Part shown: positions 28,643 through 38,758 of the stretch, piece by piece
Position numbering within the stretch: position 1 is the first letter of the stretch
How the letters are laid out: each line of letters begins with the position of its first letter
From: Prevotella dentasini JCM 15908
GTDB taxonomy: Bacteria; Bacteroidota; Bacteroidia; Bacteroidales; Bacteroidaceae
Assembly (NCBI RefSeq): GCF_000614065.1
Contig: NZ_BAKG01000007.1
Coordinates: forward strand, 45,876 to 109,875
DNA length: 64,000 bases
Direction of reading: 5' to 3'
Translations under genes and position numbers: made by a program
Notes under the pieces: model-generated
Database searches by the model: none
What the model saw: only the letters and a program-made list of their open reading frames with translations
What the model was told of the DNA's origin: nothing

Positions 28643-29398
28643 TCAGTCGTCAGTTGACAATTGCTTTATCCAGTCGTATCCGCGCTGCTCTATTTCCTTG
28701 GCCAGTTCCGGGCCGGCAGTCTTCACGATGCGGCCATTGTAGAGCACGTGGACGGTGCCCGGCCTTATCATGTCGAGCAGACGCTCGTAGTGGGTGATGA
28801 CGATGGTAGACGTCGCGGGCGTGTGCATCTTGTTCACACCGTCGGCCACTATGCGCATTGCGTCTACGTCAAGCCCCGAGTCGGTCTCGTCGAGAATACT
28901 CAGCTTCGGTTCGAGCATGGCCATCTGGAAGATTTCGTTCCGCTTCTTCTCGCCGCCCGAGAATCCCTCGTTCACGCTGCGGTGGGAGAGCTTCTTGTCG
29001 ATGCCCACAAGTTCGCGCTTCTCCTTCATCAGCTTCAGGAATTCGGCAGCCTTCATCGGCTCCAGTCCCTCGTATGCGCGCTTTGCATTGATGGCAGCCT
29101 TCATGAAGTTGGTCATGCTTACGCCCGGGATTTCTACGGGGTACTGAAACGAGAGGAAGATGCCCTCGTGCGAACGGTCTTCGGGCTTCATCGTCAGCAG
29201 GTCCTTGCCGTTGAAGTAGGCAGAGCCTTCGGTAACGGTGTAGAGCGGGTTGCCCGTGAGGACTGCGCTCAGCGTAGACTTTCCCGAGCCGTTCGGCCCC
29301 ATGATGGCGTGCACCTCGCCGTCCCTGATGGTCAGGTTGATGCCCTTGAGTATTTCTTTTCCTGCGATGGTAGCATGCAGGTTCTTTATTTCCAGCAT
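28643..29398 (-). CDS. sufC: Fe-S cluster assembly ATPase SufC
   Basis: This encodes 251 residues and is an ABC-type ATPase that drives the SufBC2D scaffold. It has Walker A GPNGSGKST, the signature SGGEKKRNEI, Walker B LSILDETDSGLDVDA and the switch His in VITHYERLL. It starts MLEIKNLHATIAGKEILKGI and follows the unexplained secreted gene by 11 bases. Confidence 0.97.
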   Translation of the reverse strand: MLEIKNLHATIAGKEILKGINLTIRDGEVHAIMGPNGSGKSTLSAVLTGNPLYTVTEGSAYFNGKDLLTMKPEDRSHEGIFLSFQYPVEIPGVSMTNFMKAAINAKRAYEGLEPMKAAEFLKLMKEKRELVGIDKKLSHRSVNEGFSGGEKKRNEIFQMAMLEPKLSILDETDSGLDVDAMRIVADGVNKMHTPATSTIVITHYERLLDMIRPGTVHVLYNGRIVKTAGPELAKEIEQRGYDWIKQLSTDD

Positions 29399-29409
29399 AT
29401 CCTTTGATT

Positions 29410-29814
29410 TTACTTGTTTTTGAATATTAAAATGTTCACGATGTCCAAGAGAATGTCGCCAAGGAGGTCCGACGCGTGATAGTCTCCGCTGGCTGCGCGC
29501 TGCGCCTCCATCTGCCTATCCTGCTCGGCGAAGAGCGATTCCCTGTCGTCGCTGCCGACGGAGAGCTTCGGTTTCCCGTATCTGTGCCGGGGCAGGTCTT
29601 TTATGAAGTCCGTACCCGTTACGCAGCGGAAAAGACGCGGGTCGAAAGGCTTGGCCAGCTCTATCGGCTCGCCCATCAGCGAACGGGCAGGACGCACCGT
29701 GTCGGCTGCCACCTCCCTGTCGATGATGTACTTCCGCCACGCCTCCGGCTGCCACGACTGGGCCTGCGCCGAGGAGGCAAGCATCAGGGCCATGATTGCT
29801 GTCGCCGTCTTCAT
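29410..29814 (-). CDS. Secreted hypothetical protein inside the suf operon
   Basis: This encodes 134 residues with signal peptide MKTATAIMALMLASSAQAQS. I do not recognise the mature part: a Trp-rich start (WQPEAWRKYIIDREV), PFDPRLFRCVTGTDFIKDLP with one cysteine, a charged middle, and a hydrophobic C-terminal helix (LLGDILLDIVNILIF). It lies 18 bases after sufB and 11 bases before sufC, so it must be co-transcribed with them. An exported protein between two cytoplasmic Fe-S scaffold genes is odd. Its role is unknown, and it may simply have inserted into the operon. Confidence 0.75.
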   Translation of the reverse strand: MKTATAIMALMLASSAQAQSWQPEAWRKYIIDREVAADTVRPARSLMGEPIELAKPFDPRLFRCVTGTDFIKDLPRHRYGKPKLSVGSDDRESLFAEQDRQMEAQRAASGDYHASDLLGDILLDIVNILIFKNK

Positions 29815-29832
29815 GTCTTCTTTCGCACGCTG

Positions 29833-31278
29833 CTATCCCACCGACCCTTCGAGCGAGACGGAAAGGAGCTTCTGCGCCTCTACGGCAAACTCCATCGGGA
29901 GCTTGTTGAGCACGTCCTTCGCGTAGCCGTTCACTATCAGCCCGATGGCATCCTCGGTGGGGATGCCGCGCTGGTTGCAGTAGAAGAGCTGGTCTTCGCT
30001 GATTTTCGACGTCGTGGCCTCGTGCTCTACGATGGCAGAGTCGTTGTGGATGTCAAGATAGGGGAATGTATGCGCACCGCAGTCCGAGCCCAGCAGCAGC
30101 GAGTCGCACGAGCTGTAGTTGCGCGCATTTTCCGCATTGGGAGCCACGCGCACCAAGCCGCGGTAGGAGTTCTGGCTGCGGCCGGCAGAGATTCCCTTCG
30201 ATATGATGGTGCTCTTCGTGTTGCGCCCGAGGTGAATCATCTTCGTCCCCGTGTCGGCCTCCTGAAAGTTGTTGGTTACGGCAACGGAATAGAATTCCGC
30301 CTGCGAATTGTCGCCACGGAGCACGCACGAGGGGTACTTCCACGTGATGGCCGAGCCGGTCTCCACCTGCGTCCAAGAGAGTTTGGAGTTCACGCCGCGC
30401 AGGTCGCCGCGCTTCGTTACGAGGTTGAGCACTCCACCCTTTCCGTTCTCGTCGCCCGGATACCAGTTCTGGACGGTAGAGTATTTCACCTCGGCATTGT
30501 TCATCACCACAATCTCGACGATGGCAGCGTGCAACTGGTTTTCATCCCGCATCGGAGCGGTGCAGCCTTCAAGATAACTGACGTAGGAATCGTCGTCGGC
30601 AACGATGAGCGTGCGCTCGAACTGCCCCGTATTCATTGCATTGATGCGGAAGTACGAGCTCAGCTCCATCGGACAGCGGACACCCTTCGGAATATAGACG
30701 AACGAACCGTCGCTGAACACGGCAGAGTTGAGGGCGGACGTGAAGTTGTCGCGATAGGGCACCACGCTGCCGAGATACCGGCGCACGAGGTCGGGATGCT
30801 CCTGCACCGCCTCGCCGATGGAACAGAATATGACGCCTTTCTCGGCAAGCTGCTTCTTGAAAGTCGTCTTTACCGATACGGAGTCCATGATGGCATCTAC
30901 AGCCACACCGCCGAGGGCCAGCCGCTCTTCCAAGGGAATACCGAGCTTGTCGAAAGTCTTTTCCAACTCGGGGTCAAGCTCCTTGTTCTTCGGTTTCTTT
31001 GCCAGAGGGTCGGCATAGTAGGAGATGGCTTGGAAGTCGATTTCGGGCAGATGCAGGTGTCCCCATGTCGGGATTTCGAGCGTCTGCCAATGACGGAACG
31101 CCTCCAAACGAAAATCGAGGAGCCACTGCGGCTCCCCCTTCTTCTCCGAAATGAGCCTGACCACATCTTCGTTCAGGCCTTTCGGTATGATGTCGGTATG
31201 CACGTCGGTCGTGAAGCCGAACTCGTATTTCTGCTCCGCTACCTTGCGCACATATTCGTTGTTGTTGTTGTCTGACAT
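29833..31278 (-). CDS. sufB: Fe-S cluster assembly protein SufB
   Basis: This encodes 481 residues. I chose ATG at 31278 ([20 protein letters not shown]). SufB is the main scaffold subunit on which clusters form. Conserved features are [40 protein letters not shown], and [20 protein letters not shown] with the cluster-related cysteine, followed by [20 protein letters not shown]. It is the first gene of the operon sufB-unknown-sufC-sufD-sufS. I could not find a clear TAnnTTTG box in the gap upstream (31279-31498). Confidence 0.97.
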   Translation of the reverse strand: MSDNNNNEYVRKVAEQKYEFGFTTDVHTDIIPKGLNEDVVRLISEKKGEPQWLLDFRLEAFRHWQTLEIPTWGHLHLPEIDFQAISYYADPLAKKPKNKELDPELEKTFDKLGIPLEERLALGGVAVDAIMDSVSVKTTFKKQLAEKGVIFCSIGEAVQEHPDLVRRYLGSVVPYRDNFTSALNSAVFSDGSFVYIPKGVRCPMELSSYFRINAMNTGQFERTLIVADDDSYVSYLEGCTAPMRDENQLHAAIVEIVVMNNAEVKYSTVQNWYPGDENGKGGVLNLVTKRGDLRGVNSKLSWTQVETGSAITWKYPSCVLRGDNSQAEFYSVAVTNNFQEADTGTKMIHLGRNTKSTIISKGISAGRSQNSYRGLVRVAPNAENARNYSSCDSLLLGSDCGAHTFPYLDIHNDSAIVEHEATTSKISEDQLFYCNQRGIPTEDAIGLIVNGYAKDVLNKLPMEFAVEAQKLLSVSLEGSVG

Positions 31279-31498
31279 ATATTGGCAGTTAAAGGAATGA
31301 AGGAGCCGTAGGAGTTTGGCCGACACCTGAAAGCCCCATTATTAACTAAGGAGTTAGAGAAACGAGGGTGTTGCGGGAGTTAGGCCGCCCCTGCACATGG
31401 AAGGCACTGCACGTTCCAAGTCTCTATACCTTCTATATATAGTGATTTCGCAAATAGCATGCCATCAGGCACTGCGGAAACATTTGTTACCGCAAAAG

Positions 31499-31543
31499 AA
31501 AGAAACCGCCTTTTCTCCATTCCGGGAGAAGAGACGGCTTCTT
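31499..31543 (-). terminator. Terminator of the rimP-nusA-infB operon
   Basis: AAGAAACCGCC..TTCTCC and GGGAGAA..GACGGCTTCTT pair imperfectly over about 19 bp just past the infB stop. Confidence 0.6.
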
Positions 31544-31549
31544 GCTTTG

Positions 31550-34405
31550 CTATAGTTTCTGTTCTACCTCAATCTCCGTGAAGGTCTCGATGATGTCGCC
31601 TGCCTGAATGTCGTTGTAGTTGACAAGCGAAAGGCCGCACTCCAATCCGGTTACAACCTCCTTCACGTCGTCCTTGTAACGTTTCAGAGCGTCGATAGGT
31701 GCGGTGTGAATGACGATACCGTCGCGGACAACGCGCGCCTTGTCCTTGTTGTGCACCTTGCCCTCGGTAACGAGACCGCCGGCAACCGTACCCACCTTGG
31801 AAATCTTGAATACCTGACGGACTTCCACCTGTCCGGTAACAATCTCCTTCTTCACCTTGTCGAGCATGCCGACCATCGCGGCACGGACGTCGTCAATGGC
31901 GTCGTAGATGACGGAGTAGGTATTGATGTCTACCCCCTCACGGTCGGCCAGACGGCGTGCATCCGCAGAAGGACGAACTTGGAAGCCGACAATAACGGCA
32001 TCGGAGGCCGATGCAAGCATCACATCGTTTTCGGAAATCTGTCCTACCGCCTTGCTGATGACACTAACATTCACCTTTTCGGTAGACAGCTTGATGAACG
32101 AATCGGACAATGCCTCGATGGAACCGTCGGTATCGCCCTTTACGATGATGTTCATCTCATGGAACTCTCCACGGGCAATGCGGTGCGATATGTCGGAAAG
32201 GGTCAGACGGGTCTGTGTACGCAAGCCCTGCTCGCGCTGTAACTGCTCACGCTTATTGGCAATCTCGCGTGCTTCCTGTTCGGTTTCCATCACGTGGAAG
32301 GTATCACCGGCTGTCGGTGCACCGTTCAGACCGAGGATGATAGCCGGCTCTGCCGGCCCTGCGGTTTCAACACGCTGGTTACGCTCATTGAACATCGCCT
32401 TGATACGTCCCCAAGAAGTTCCGGCAATCACATTATCGCCGACTTTCAACGTACCATTTGATACAAGCACCGTGCTGACATAGCCGCGTCCCTTATCAAG
32501 CGACGACTCTATAATCGTACCCGTTGCCTTGCGGTTCGGATTCGCCTTAAGGTCGAGCATGTCCGCCTCGAGCAATACCTTGTCAAGCAAGTCGCCTATG
32601 CCCAGACCTTTCTTTGCACTGATTTCCTGACACTGATACTTGCCGCCCCACTCTTCTACAAGAAGATTCATTTGCGACAGGTCTTCGCGTATCTTGTCCG
32701 GATTGGCTCCCGGCTTGTCCACCTTATTAATAGCAAACACCATCGGGACGCCCGCTGCCTGCGCATGGGCGATAGCCTCCTTGGTGGTAGGCATCACCGA
32801 GTCATCGGCAGCAATAATGATTATCACAATATCCGTTACCTGAGCACCACGGGCACGCATGGCAGTAAAGGCCTCATGGCCCGGCGTGTCAAGGAACGTT
32901 ACCTTGCGGCCATTCTCCAACGTTACACTATATGCACCGATGTGCTGAGTAATACCGCCAGCCTCACCGGCAATAACGTTAGTGTTGCGGATATGGTCGA
33001 GCAAGGAAGTCTTACCGTGGTCAACATGTCCCATCACCGTAACGATAGGAGCACGCGAAACGAGATCGGTCTCGTCGTCCTCCTCCTCGCTGACAGCTTC
33101 CTGTACCTCGGCACTGACATATTCCGTCTTGAAATCAAATTCATCAGCCACGAGGTTGATAGTCTCGGCATCAAGACGCTGGTTTATCGACACCATGATA
33201 CCGACAGACATCAACGTAGAAATGACATTCGTTACCGGCACGTTCATCATCGTTGCCAGTTCGGAGACGGTAACGAACTCGGTCAGCTTCAGGGTCTTAC
33301 TTTCCTTACGTTCCGCCTTTGCCTCTGCATTGAGCTTCTCCTGAACAGCGTCGCGCTTTTCCTTACGATACTTTGCGCCCTTCTTGTTCAGGCTCTTGCT
33401 CGTCAGGCGTGCAAGCGTCTCTTTAACCTGACGTGCTACAGCCTCATCATCCACTTCCAGCGGTTTCTGATTACGGTTGCGCTTCTTGCCCCCTCCGCTA
33501 TTATTATTGTTGTTATTATTGTTCTTTTTCTTTCCGCCACCTTGTTGGTTGCTTCCCTGCTGGTTAGCAGCCGCATTAATATCTACACGTTCCTTATTAA
33601 TACGTACACGCTTTTTCTTACCATTGGCAGTCTGTCCTGACTTGTCCTCGCGTTCCTTGCGGCGTTCCTCCTTGCTTTTCTTCTTCGGTCGGGTGCTCTG
33701 GTTGAGTGTGCTAAGGTCTATCTTCCCGAGGACTGTCATCTTCGGCTGATTCAGCATCTTCTTCTCATTACTGGTCTGGAAAATACCGTTATCCTTCACT
33801 TCACCACTCTTTTCTGCCCCTTCCCCAGTAGCATCCTGCTTCGATGCCTCTACTTTTGAAGCAAGGCCAGACACAGCCTCCGCATTTGAATTAGCAGGAA
33901 TATCCGTCTTCAGAGTTTCAACGGACTTATCTGCCTGTGCAGGTGCAGACTTAGGAGCTTCCTTCTTTTCTTCTTTCACAATGAGATTTTCGACGCCCCC
34001 TTTAGTTGTCTCCTGACTTGGGCTGACGGCAATAGCCTGTGCAGGTTCCACTTTCTTTTCAGCAGGAGCAGCCGGCTTGACCGCCGGCTTATTGAGCTGT
34101 TCGAGGTCTATCTTGCCCATCGGCTTATACTGCTGTTGTGCGCGTGCCTGCTTCAACAGGTTTTCTGCACGATGGTCAGCGTTCTTCGGCTCTTTCTGCT
34201 TCTTTTGGAATATCTTTGCCGCATCGTTCTTCACAGCCTGATCACTCTTGAATTCCTTCACGAGTGCATCATACTGTGCTTCATTGAGCTTGAAGTTAGG
34301 ATCTTCCTTGACTTCGCCCAGGCTTTGTTTTTTCTCCAAGAACTCCACTGCCGTTTGGAGTCCTATGTTTAATTCTCGAATTGCTTTGTGTAATCTGATG
34401 CTCAT
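31550..34405 (-). CDS. infB: Translation initiation factor IF-2
   Basis: This encodes 951 residues from ATG 34405 ([20 protein letters not shown]). IF-2 brings initiator tRNA to the 30S subunit. It has a long charged N-terminal region with an Asn run near residue 295, an IF2_N helix, the GTPase with P-loop GHVDHGKTS near residue 458, DTPGHEAF and NKVDKPG, then the C-terminal EF-Tu-like domains ([20 protein letters not shown]). It follows nusA by 136 bases. That gap contains a GGTGTTGG-type repeated word on the plus strand. Confidence 0.98.
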   Translation of the reverse strand: MSIRLHKAIRELNIGLQTAVEFLEKKQSLGEVKEDPNFKLNEAQYDALVKEFKSDQAVKNDAAKIFQKKQKEPKNADHRAENLLKQARAQQQYKPMGKIDLEQLNKPAVKPAAPAEKKVEPAQAIAVSPSQETTKGGVENLIVKEEKKEAPKSAPAQADKSVETLKTDIPANSNAEAVSGLASKVEASKQDATGEGAEKSGEVKDNGIFQTSNEKKMLNQPKMTVLGKIDLSTLNQSTRPKKKSKEERRKEREDKSGQTANGKKKRVRINKERVDINAAANQQGSNQQGGGKKKNNNNNNNNSGGGKKRNRNQKPLEVDDEAVARQVKETLARLTSKSLNKKGAKYRKEKRDAVQEKLNAEAKAERKESKTLKLTEFVTVSELATMMNVPVTNVISTLMSVGIMVSINQRLDAETINLVADEFDFKTEYVSAEVQEAVSEEEDDETDLVSRAPIVTVMGHVDHGKTSLLDHIRNTNVIAGEAGGITQHIGAYSVTLENGRKVTFLDTPGHEAFTAMRARGAQVTDIVIIIIAADDSVMPTTKEAIAHAQAAGVPMVFAINKVDKPGANPDKIREDLSQMNLLVEEWGGKYQCQEISAKKGLGIGDLLDKVLLEADMLDLKANPNRKATGTIIESSLDKGRGYVSTVLVSNGTLKVGDNVIAGTSWGRIKAMFNERNQRVETAGPAEPAIILGLNGAPTAGDTFHVMETEQEAREIANKREQLQREQGLRTQTRLTLSDISHRIARGEFHEMNIIVKGDTDGSIEALSDSFIKLSTEKVNVSVISKAVGQISENDVMLASASDAVIVGFQVRPSADARRLADREGVDINTYSVIYDAIDDVRAAMVGMLDKVKKEIVTGQVEVRQVFKISKVGTVAGGLVTEGKVHNKDKARVVRDGIVIHTAPIDALKRYKDDVKEVVTGLECGLSLVNYNDIQAGDIIETFTEIEVEQKL

Positions 34406-34541
34406 TAACTTTATTTTTCGGTGTTGGGTGTTGGATGTTGGGTGTTGAAGAGTTATGTGGTTTTGGTGTTCCGAACATGGGAGTTGGGGACGGTCACACC
34501 CGTTAGCCACCCCTCAACAGCCATCACCCACCTGCTGTCAC

Positions 34542-35804
34542 CTATTGTTCAAACTCCGCCTTCAGTATCTTCAGTATGCCATCAACGGTCTCTTCTTCCA
34601 AGTCAGCCTTTTCTATCAGCATCTCACGAGGAGCGTTAAGCACCTGCCGGGCAGTATCCAGACCGATGCCCTTGATGGCATCAATAACCCATCCGTCAAT
34701 TTCATCGGAGAATTCGTCCAAATAAATATCTTCCTCCGAATCCTGTTCATTGAGTTCACGGAACACGTCAATGGTATATCCAGTCAGCATACTGGCAAGT
34801 TTGATATTCATACCGCCACGGCCAATAGCGAGGCTGACTTCCTCCGGCTGAAGGTACACCTCCGCTTTTTTCTCTTCCTCATTGATGTTCAAACTGCTGA
34901 CCTTTGCCGGCGACAATGCACGCTGAATGAACAATTTTGTATTGTCAGTCCAGTTGATGACATCAAGATTTTCATTGCAAAGTTCGCGCACAATACCATG
35001 AACACGGCTACCGCGCACACCTACGCAGGCACCTACTGGATCTATGCGTTCGTCGAAGCTCTCTACAGCAATCTTCGCACGCTCACCCGGCATACGGGCA
35101 ATCTTGCGGATGGCAATAAGTCCTTCGTTAATTTCAGGTACTTCGGCTTCAAGCAGACGCTGCAAGAATTCCGGGGCTGTACGGGAGAGGATTATCTTCG
35201 GATTATTGTTCTCATTATCTACACGCAGAATGACCGCACGAACCGTCTCGCCCTTACGGTACTGGTCGTGGGGAATCTGTTCACTTTTCGGCAAAATCAG
35301 CTCATTGTTTTCATCGTCCACGAGCAACACTTCACGCTTCCAAGTCTGATAAACCTCGGCAGAGATAATCTGACCGACACGATCCTTATAACGGTTATAG
35401 AGAGAGTCGTGTTCCAGTTCGAGTATCTTCGAAGCCAATGTCTGACGAAGATTGAGGATAGCACGGCGGCCGAACTTGTTGAAGTCCACTTTTTCGCTCA
35501 CGTCCTCTCCTACCTCGTAGTCAGGTTCTATGCTTTGTGCATCTTTCAGACTGATTTCCTTATTTTCATCCTGCACCTCACCGTCTGCTACGACGACGCG
35601 GTTACGGTAGATTTCGAAGTCGCCCTTGTCAGGGTTCACAATGACGTCGAAGTTCTCGTCGCTGCCGAATATCTTTGCAAGCACGTTGCGAAAGCTCTCT
35701 TCCAACACGCTCACCAACGTTGTACGATCGATACTCTTGGTGTCCTTGAACTCCTTGAAGGTCTCAATCATATTCGGACGCTCTTCTTCTACTTTTCTTG
35801 CCAT
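34542..35804 (-). CDS. nusA: Transcription termination/antitermination factor NusA
   Basis: This encodes 420 residues. Domains in order are NusA_N (1-125), S1 (about 130-200: GQIISAEVYQTWKREVLLVD), KH1 (DPVGACVGVRGSRVHGIVRE) and KH2 (EVSLAIGRGGMNIKLASMLT), plus a C-terminal helix-hairpin-helix-like stretch (WVIDAIKGIGLDTARQVLNA). It binds RNA polymerase to control pausing and antitermination. It lies 4 bases after rimP. Confidence 0.97.
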   Translation of the reverse strand: MARKVEEERPNMIETFKEFKDTKSIDRTTLVSVLEESFRNVLAKIFGSDENFDVIVNPDKGDFEIYRNRVVVADGEVQDENKEISLKDAQSIEPDYEVGEDVSEKVDFNKFGRRAILNLRQTLASKILELEHDSLYNRYKDRVGQIISAEVYQTWKREVLLVDDENNELILPKSEQIPHDQYRKGETVRAVILRVDNENNNPKIILSRTAPEFLQRLLEAEVPEINEGLIAIRKIARMPGERAKIAVESFDERIDPVGACVGVRGSRVHGIVRELCNENLDVINWTDNTKLFIQRALSPAKVSSLNINEEEKKAEVYLQPEEVSLAIGRGGMNIKLASMLTGYTIDVFRELNEQDSEEDIYLDEFSDEIDGWVIDAIKGIGLDTARQVLNAPREMLIEKADLEEETVDGILKILKAEFEQ

Positions 35805-35808
35805 AGTT

Positions 35809-36276
35809 TTACTTGAAACTTATTATGTATTTTGTATATTTTACTTCATCCATCTTGTACAGATGGTCTACGTCCATTTTTACCGGCCGCTTCTTTCCTT
35901 CCACCTGTACTTTTTCGTTGACCGACACGACAAAGTTGTTGCCGTCAACACTCTTGAGAATACCTTTCACCTTCTTTCCGTCCTTGTCAAGTACTTCCAC
36001 TTCCTTCCCGACAAAGATTTCATACTGGCGAGGAACCTTGAAAGGTTGCCCGAGACCTGCCGACCCCACTTCGAGTTCGTAGTCTTCCTCGTCGCGAGAG
36101 AGATGATCCTCAATATATTTGCTCAATTCTACGCAGTCTTCAATCCAAACCCCATCGGCATGGTCAATTTCTACGACAATTTTATCATCAGAACCCAGCT
36201 GAATGTCAACCAAGAAATACTCCTTGCCCTCCAGCCATTCGTCAACTAACTTCTTTACAACGTTTTTATCTATCAT
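35809..36276 (-). CDS. rimP: Ribosome maturation factor RimP
   Basis: This encodes 155 residues from ATG 36276 (MIDKNVVKKLVDEWLEGKEY). RimP helps assemble the 30S subunit. ELEVGSAGLGQPFK is the family signature, followed by an SH3-like C-terminal domain (GKEVEVLDKDGKKVKGILKS). It is first in the conserved rimP-nusA-infB operon. A terminator-like hairpin precedes it in the leader. Confidence 0.95.
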   Translation of the reverse strand: MIDKNVVKKLVDEWLEGKEYFLVDIQLGSDDKIVVEIDHADGVWIEDCVELSKYIEDHLSRDEEDYELEVGSAGLGQPFKVPRQYEIFVGKEVEVLDKDGKKVKGILKSVDGNNFVVSVNEKVQVEGKKRPVKMDVDHLYKMDEVKYTKYIISFK

Positions 36277-36291
36277 ACGCGTTTTAATATG

Positions 36292-36323
36292 AAAAATGAG
36301 GGACTTTCGCAAAGCCCCTCATT
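36292..36323 (-). promoter_or_regulatory. Terminator-like leader hairpin (possible attenuator) upstream of rimP
   Basis: On the minus strand, AATGAGGGGCTTT-GCG-AAAGTCCCTCATT forms a 13-bp stem with one mismatch and runs directly into TTTTTC. It lies between the promoter (36337-36344) and the rimP start (36276), about 15 bases before the ATG. Such a structure could stop transcription before the operon. It could alternatively terminate transcripts from elsewhere, but no convergent gene ends here. Confidence 0.55.
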
Positions 36324-36336
36324 CCTCTGAACGTTG

Positions 36337-36344
36337 CAAAGTTA
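36337..36344 (-). promoter_or_regulatory. -7 box TAACTTTG for rimP-nusA-infB
   Basis: A TAnnTTTG match on the minus strand, with the leader hairpin immediately downstream. Confidence 0.55.
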
Positions 36345-36503
36345 CGAATAAATCTTCATCTTTCCAAATCTTTGTTTGCTTTTCTTTTGATATTTCCCCA
36401 AATATACCTGAATCGGCACATTCCGGACATATCTATCAGTAAAGATAACAAAAAATCAGGAGAAACTATCACCTATAAAACAAAATATACAAGGAAAAAA
36501 CGT

Positions 36504-36511
36504 TATCTTTG
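36504..36511 (+). promoter_or_regulatory. -7 box TATCTTTG for the GT2 glycosyltransferase gene
   Basis: A TAnnTTTG match, giving a leader of about 160 bases before the ATG at 36681. Confidence 0.5.
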
Positions 36512-36680
36512 CAACATCCAACTGCCACCGTTCTTGGCAGGAACCGTCAAGGCAGGAGCCTTTGCGTGGGCAATATCATCGGACAGCCTCCACAGGCCAC
36601 CATTAAAAGAGGACAGAAACTCTCCGGGCAAGCCAACAAAGTCTGCCGAAGAAAAGACCGTAATAAACCGTCATACATAT

Positions 36681-37592
36681 ATGGACCATCTCCTATCCAT
36701 CGTAATTCCCGTCTACAACGTTGCACCGACACTGCCCCGTTGCCTGAACAGCATTGCCCGGTACGGAGCAGACTATCAGACTATTCTCGTAGACGACGGG
36801 GCAACCGACGACAGCGGACGCATCTGCGACGAATGGGCAGCAAAACAAAGGGCACTCGGAGCCTGCGTAGAAGTAGTACACCAAAAGAACGGCGGACTCA
36901 GCGAGGCACGCAATGCAGGGATAGAACGGGCAACAGCAGAGTTCATTACATTTATCGATTCCGACGACTATGTCGACGAGGGCATATACGAACAGGCACG
37001 CCGACTGCTAACGCCAGATACAGATATTCTTGAGTTCGGCGTCATTAAGGAAAAAGGGAACGGCACGGAAAAGCTATCCTTCACCACACAAACTTTCACT
37101 TCCCTGTCCGACTACTGGCTCATGGGGCATGCATATCAGCACACCTACGCATGGAACAAAATCTACCGACGCAGCCTGTTCGACGAAATCCGCTATCCGG
37201 CCGGAAAGGTCTTTGAGGACATCTTGACTCTTCCGTACTTGGTGAAACGCGCACGACAGGTCAAAACCTGCCCGTTGGGCTTCTATCATTACTGCATCAA
37301 TCCCAACGGCATCACGGGTTCGGCCAAGGGCGAGGAGTGGCGTGTATTGCTAAAGGCTCATCTTGACAGCTACTGCCTGATATCCGAACAGATTGCCAAC
37401 TACCCCACTGCCGAACAGACCATATACTATGCCGACCTGCTGAACATTCAGCTACAGGAGCATCTGCTCACAGGCGACCCACCCGAAGAAATCAATTACC
37501 GCCTTTCCATACGGCATAGCCCCTACAAAGCGAAAGCACTGCTCTACCATCTCATAGGGGTAAAAGGCTTTGCCGCCTCATTAGCTTTCTAA
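36681..37592 (+). CDS. Glycosyltransferase family 2
   Basis: This encodes 303 residues. I chose ATG at 36681 (MDHLLSIVIPVYNVAPTLPR) as the usual start of the GT-A fold. The nucleotide-sugar site is visible in TILVDDGATDDSG and the metal-binding DxD-type motif in FITFIDSDDYVDEG; HQKNGGLSEARNAGIERA is typical. It probably transfers a sugar to a surface glycan or lipid-linked intermediate. The acceptor cannot be inferred because no other glycan genes are adjacent. Confidence 0.92.
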   Translation: MDHLLSIVIPVYNVAPTLPRCLNSIARYGADYQTILVDDGATDDSGRICDEWAAKQRALGACVEVVHQKNGGLSEARNAGIERATAEFITFIDSDDYVDEGIYEQARRLLTPDTDILEFGVIKEKGNGTEKLSFTTQTFTSLSDYWLMGHAYQHTYAWNKIYRRSLFDEIRYPAGKVFEDILTLPYLVKRARQVKTCPLGFYHYCINPNGITGSAKGEEWRVLLKAHLDSYCLISEQIANYPTAEQTIYYADLLNIQLQEHLLTGDPPEEINYRLSIRHSPYKAKALLYHLIGVKGFAASLAF

Positions 37593-37686
37593 AAACAAGG
37601 AAATAGAAAGCCTCATCCATCAAAAAAACAGCCGGCCTCATTAATACAGCATGCCCGAGACTTCCTTTCAACACAAACCATAACAT

Positions 37687-37721
37687 CATGCTGCCTGCCC
37701 GAGAAACGGACAGGCGGCATG
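37687..37721. terminator. Hairpin between the convergent GT2 and uracil-DNA glycosylase genes
   Basis: CATGCTGCCTGCCCG and CGGACAGGCGGCATG form a 15-bp stem with two mismatches and a 5-base loop. It is placed to terminate either gene, though T-runs are weak. Confidence 0.45.
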
Positions 37722-37732
37722 AGCGTTACGAC

Positions 37733-38396
37733 CTACCACTCTATGGGAACTTTCCCCTGTTCCGACAGATAAGAGTTACAACGCGAGAACTGGTGCTGCC
37801 CGAACCATCCGCCACGGTTGGCGGAAAGCGGAGAAGGGTGTACGCTTTCGAGCACTAAGTGGCGTTGCTGGTCAATGAGGTATTTCTTGGAACGGGCAAA
37901 GCCCCCCACAGCATGAACACAAGGTGGTCGCGCCCGTCGCTGAGTGCCTGATGGCCGCATCGGTAAACGTACCCCACCCTATACGCTGATGGCTATTGGC
38001 AAGATGGGCACGCACGGTCAGCGTGGCATTAAGCAACAACACGCCCTGCGACGCCCAACGGGTAAGGTCGCCCGACTGCGGAATGGGCTTACCGAGGTCT
38101 TGCTCTATCTCTTTATATATATTAATGAGAGATGGCGGCAACATAACTCCTTCGGGAACGGAAAAGCTCAGGCCCATTGCCTGACCGGGTTCATGATAGG
38201 GGTCTTGTCCGATTATGACCACCTTCACCTTGTCGAACGGACAGAGGTTGAAGGCATTGAAGATGAGCCGGCCCGGCGGATAGCAGGTCTGCTGCCTGTA
38301 CTCCTGCCTTACAAGAGCTGCAAGCTGGCTGAAATAGGGCTTTTCAAACTCCGCCCCCAAATGTTCCTTCCAAGAAGGCTCGATGTCTACTTTCAT
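37733..38396 (-). CDS. ung: Uracil-DNA glycosylase, family 1 (two frameshifts)
   Basis: This encodes about 221 residues. I chose ATG at 38396 (MKVDIEPSWKEHLGAEFEKP). It removes uracil from DNA. The catalytic motif GQDPYHEPGQAMGLSFSVP and the C-terminal HPSP loop (LESVHPSPLSANRGGWFGQH) are both present but in different frames. Adding one C at 37947-37948 and one C to the six at 37902-37907 (plus strand) gives AIRALSDGRDHLVFMLWGGF and ARSKKYLIDQQRHLVLESVH, as expected. Two losses within 45 bases of a housekeeping gene suggest sequencing error. A -7 box lies at 38420-38427. Confidence 0.88.
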
Positions 38397-38419
38397 AGGG
38401 CAATGTATCTTGTTTGCTG

Positions 38420-38427
38420 CAAAAATA
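38420..38427 (-). promoter_or_regulatory. -7 box TATTTTTG for the uracil-DNA glycosylase gene
   Basis: A TAnnTTTG match on the minus strand, 24 bases upstream of the start codon. The 38428-38707 stretch upstream shows no gene. Confidence 0.45.
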
Positions 38428-38707
38428 CGACAAAGCAGCGAGACAGGCAAGAAAAGCGGAGTAGAATAACCACCACATTTCAACATTATGCCCGCCTCGC
38501 CCGTCTTTCTCTTATCCACTACCGACGATTGTCGTCTGTCTCCAATTCCTGCCGAAAATAGTTTTTTTGCAAACCCGGAAGCTTTTGGGAACACACTTGG
38601 GAACTTTTCCTGCTCCTTCTTCAAGGAATTACCGGACAGCGCGCCTATGAGCCTCATATTCCCACTTCGCAAGAAAAACCGGAAAATATAGCCACAAAGT
38701 ATCCGAA

Positions 38708-38735
38708 AAAGGGCGAAGCCTACAGCTCCGCCCTT
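38708..38735 (-). terminator. Terminator of gpmI
   Basis: AAGGGCGaAGC and GCTcCGCCCTT pair around a short loop. The minus strand continues TTTTTCGG. Confidence 0.65.
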
Positions 38736-38758
38736 CCCATATAGTCTCTCTGAAGAGA

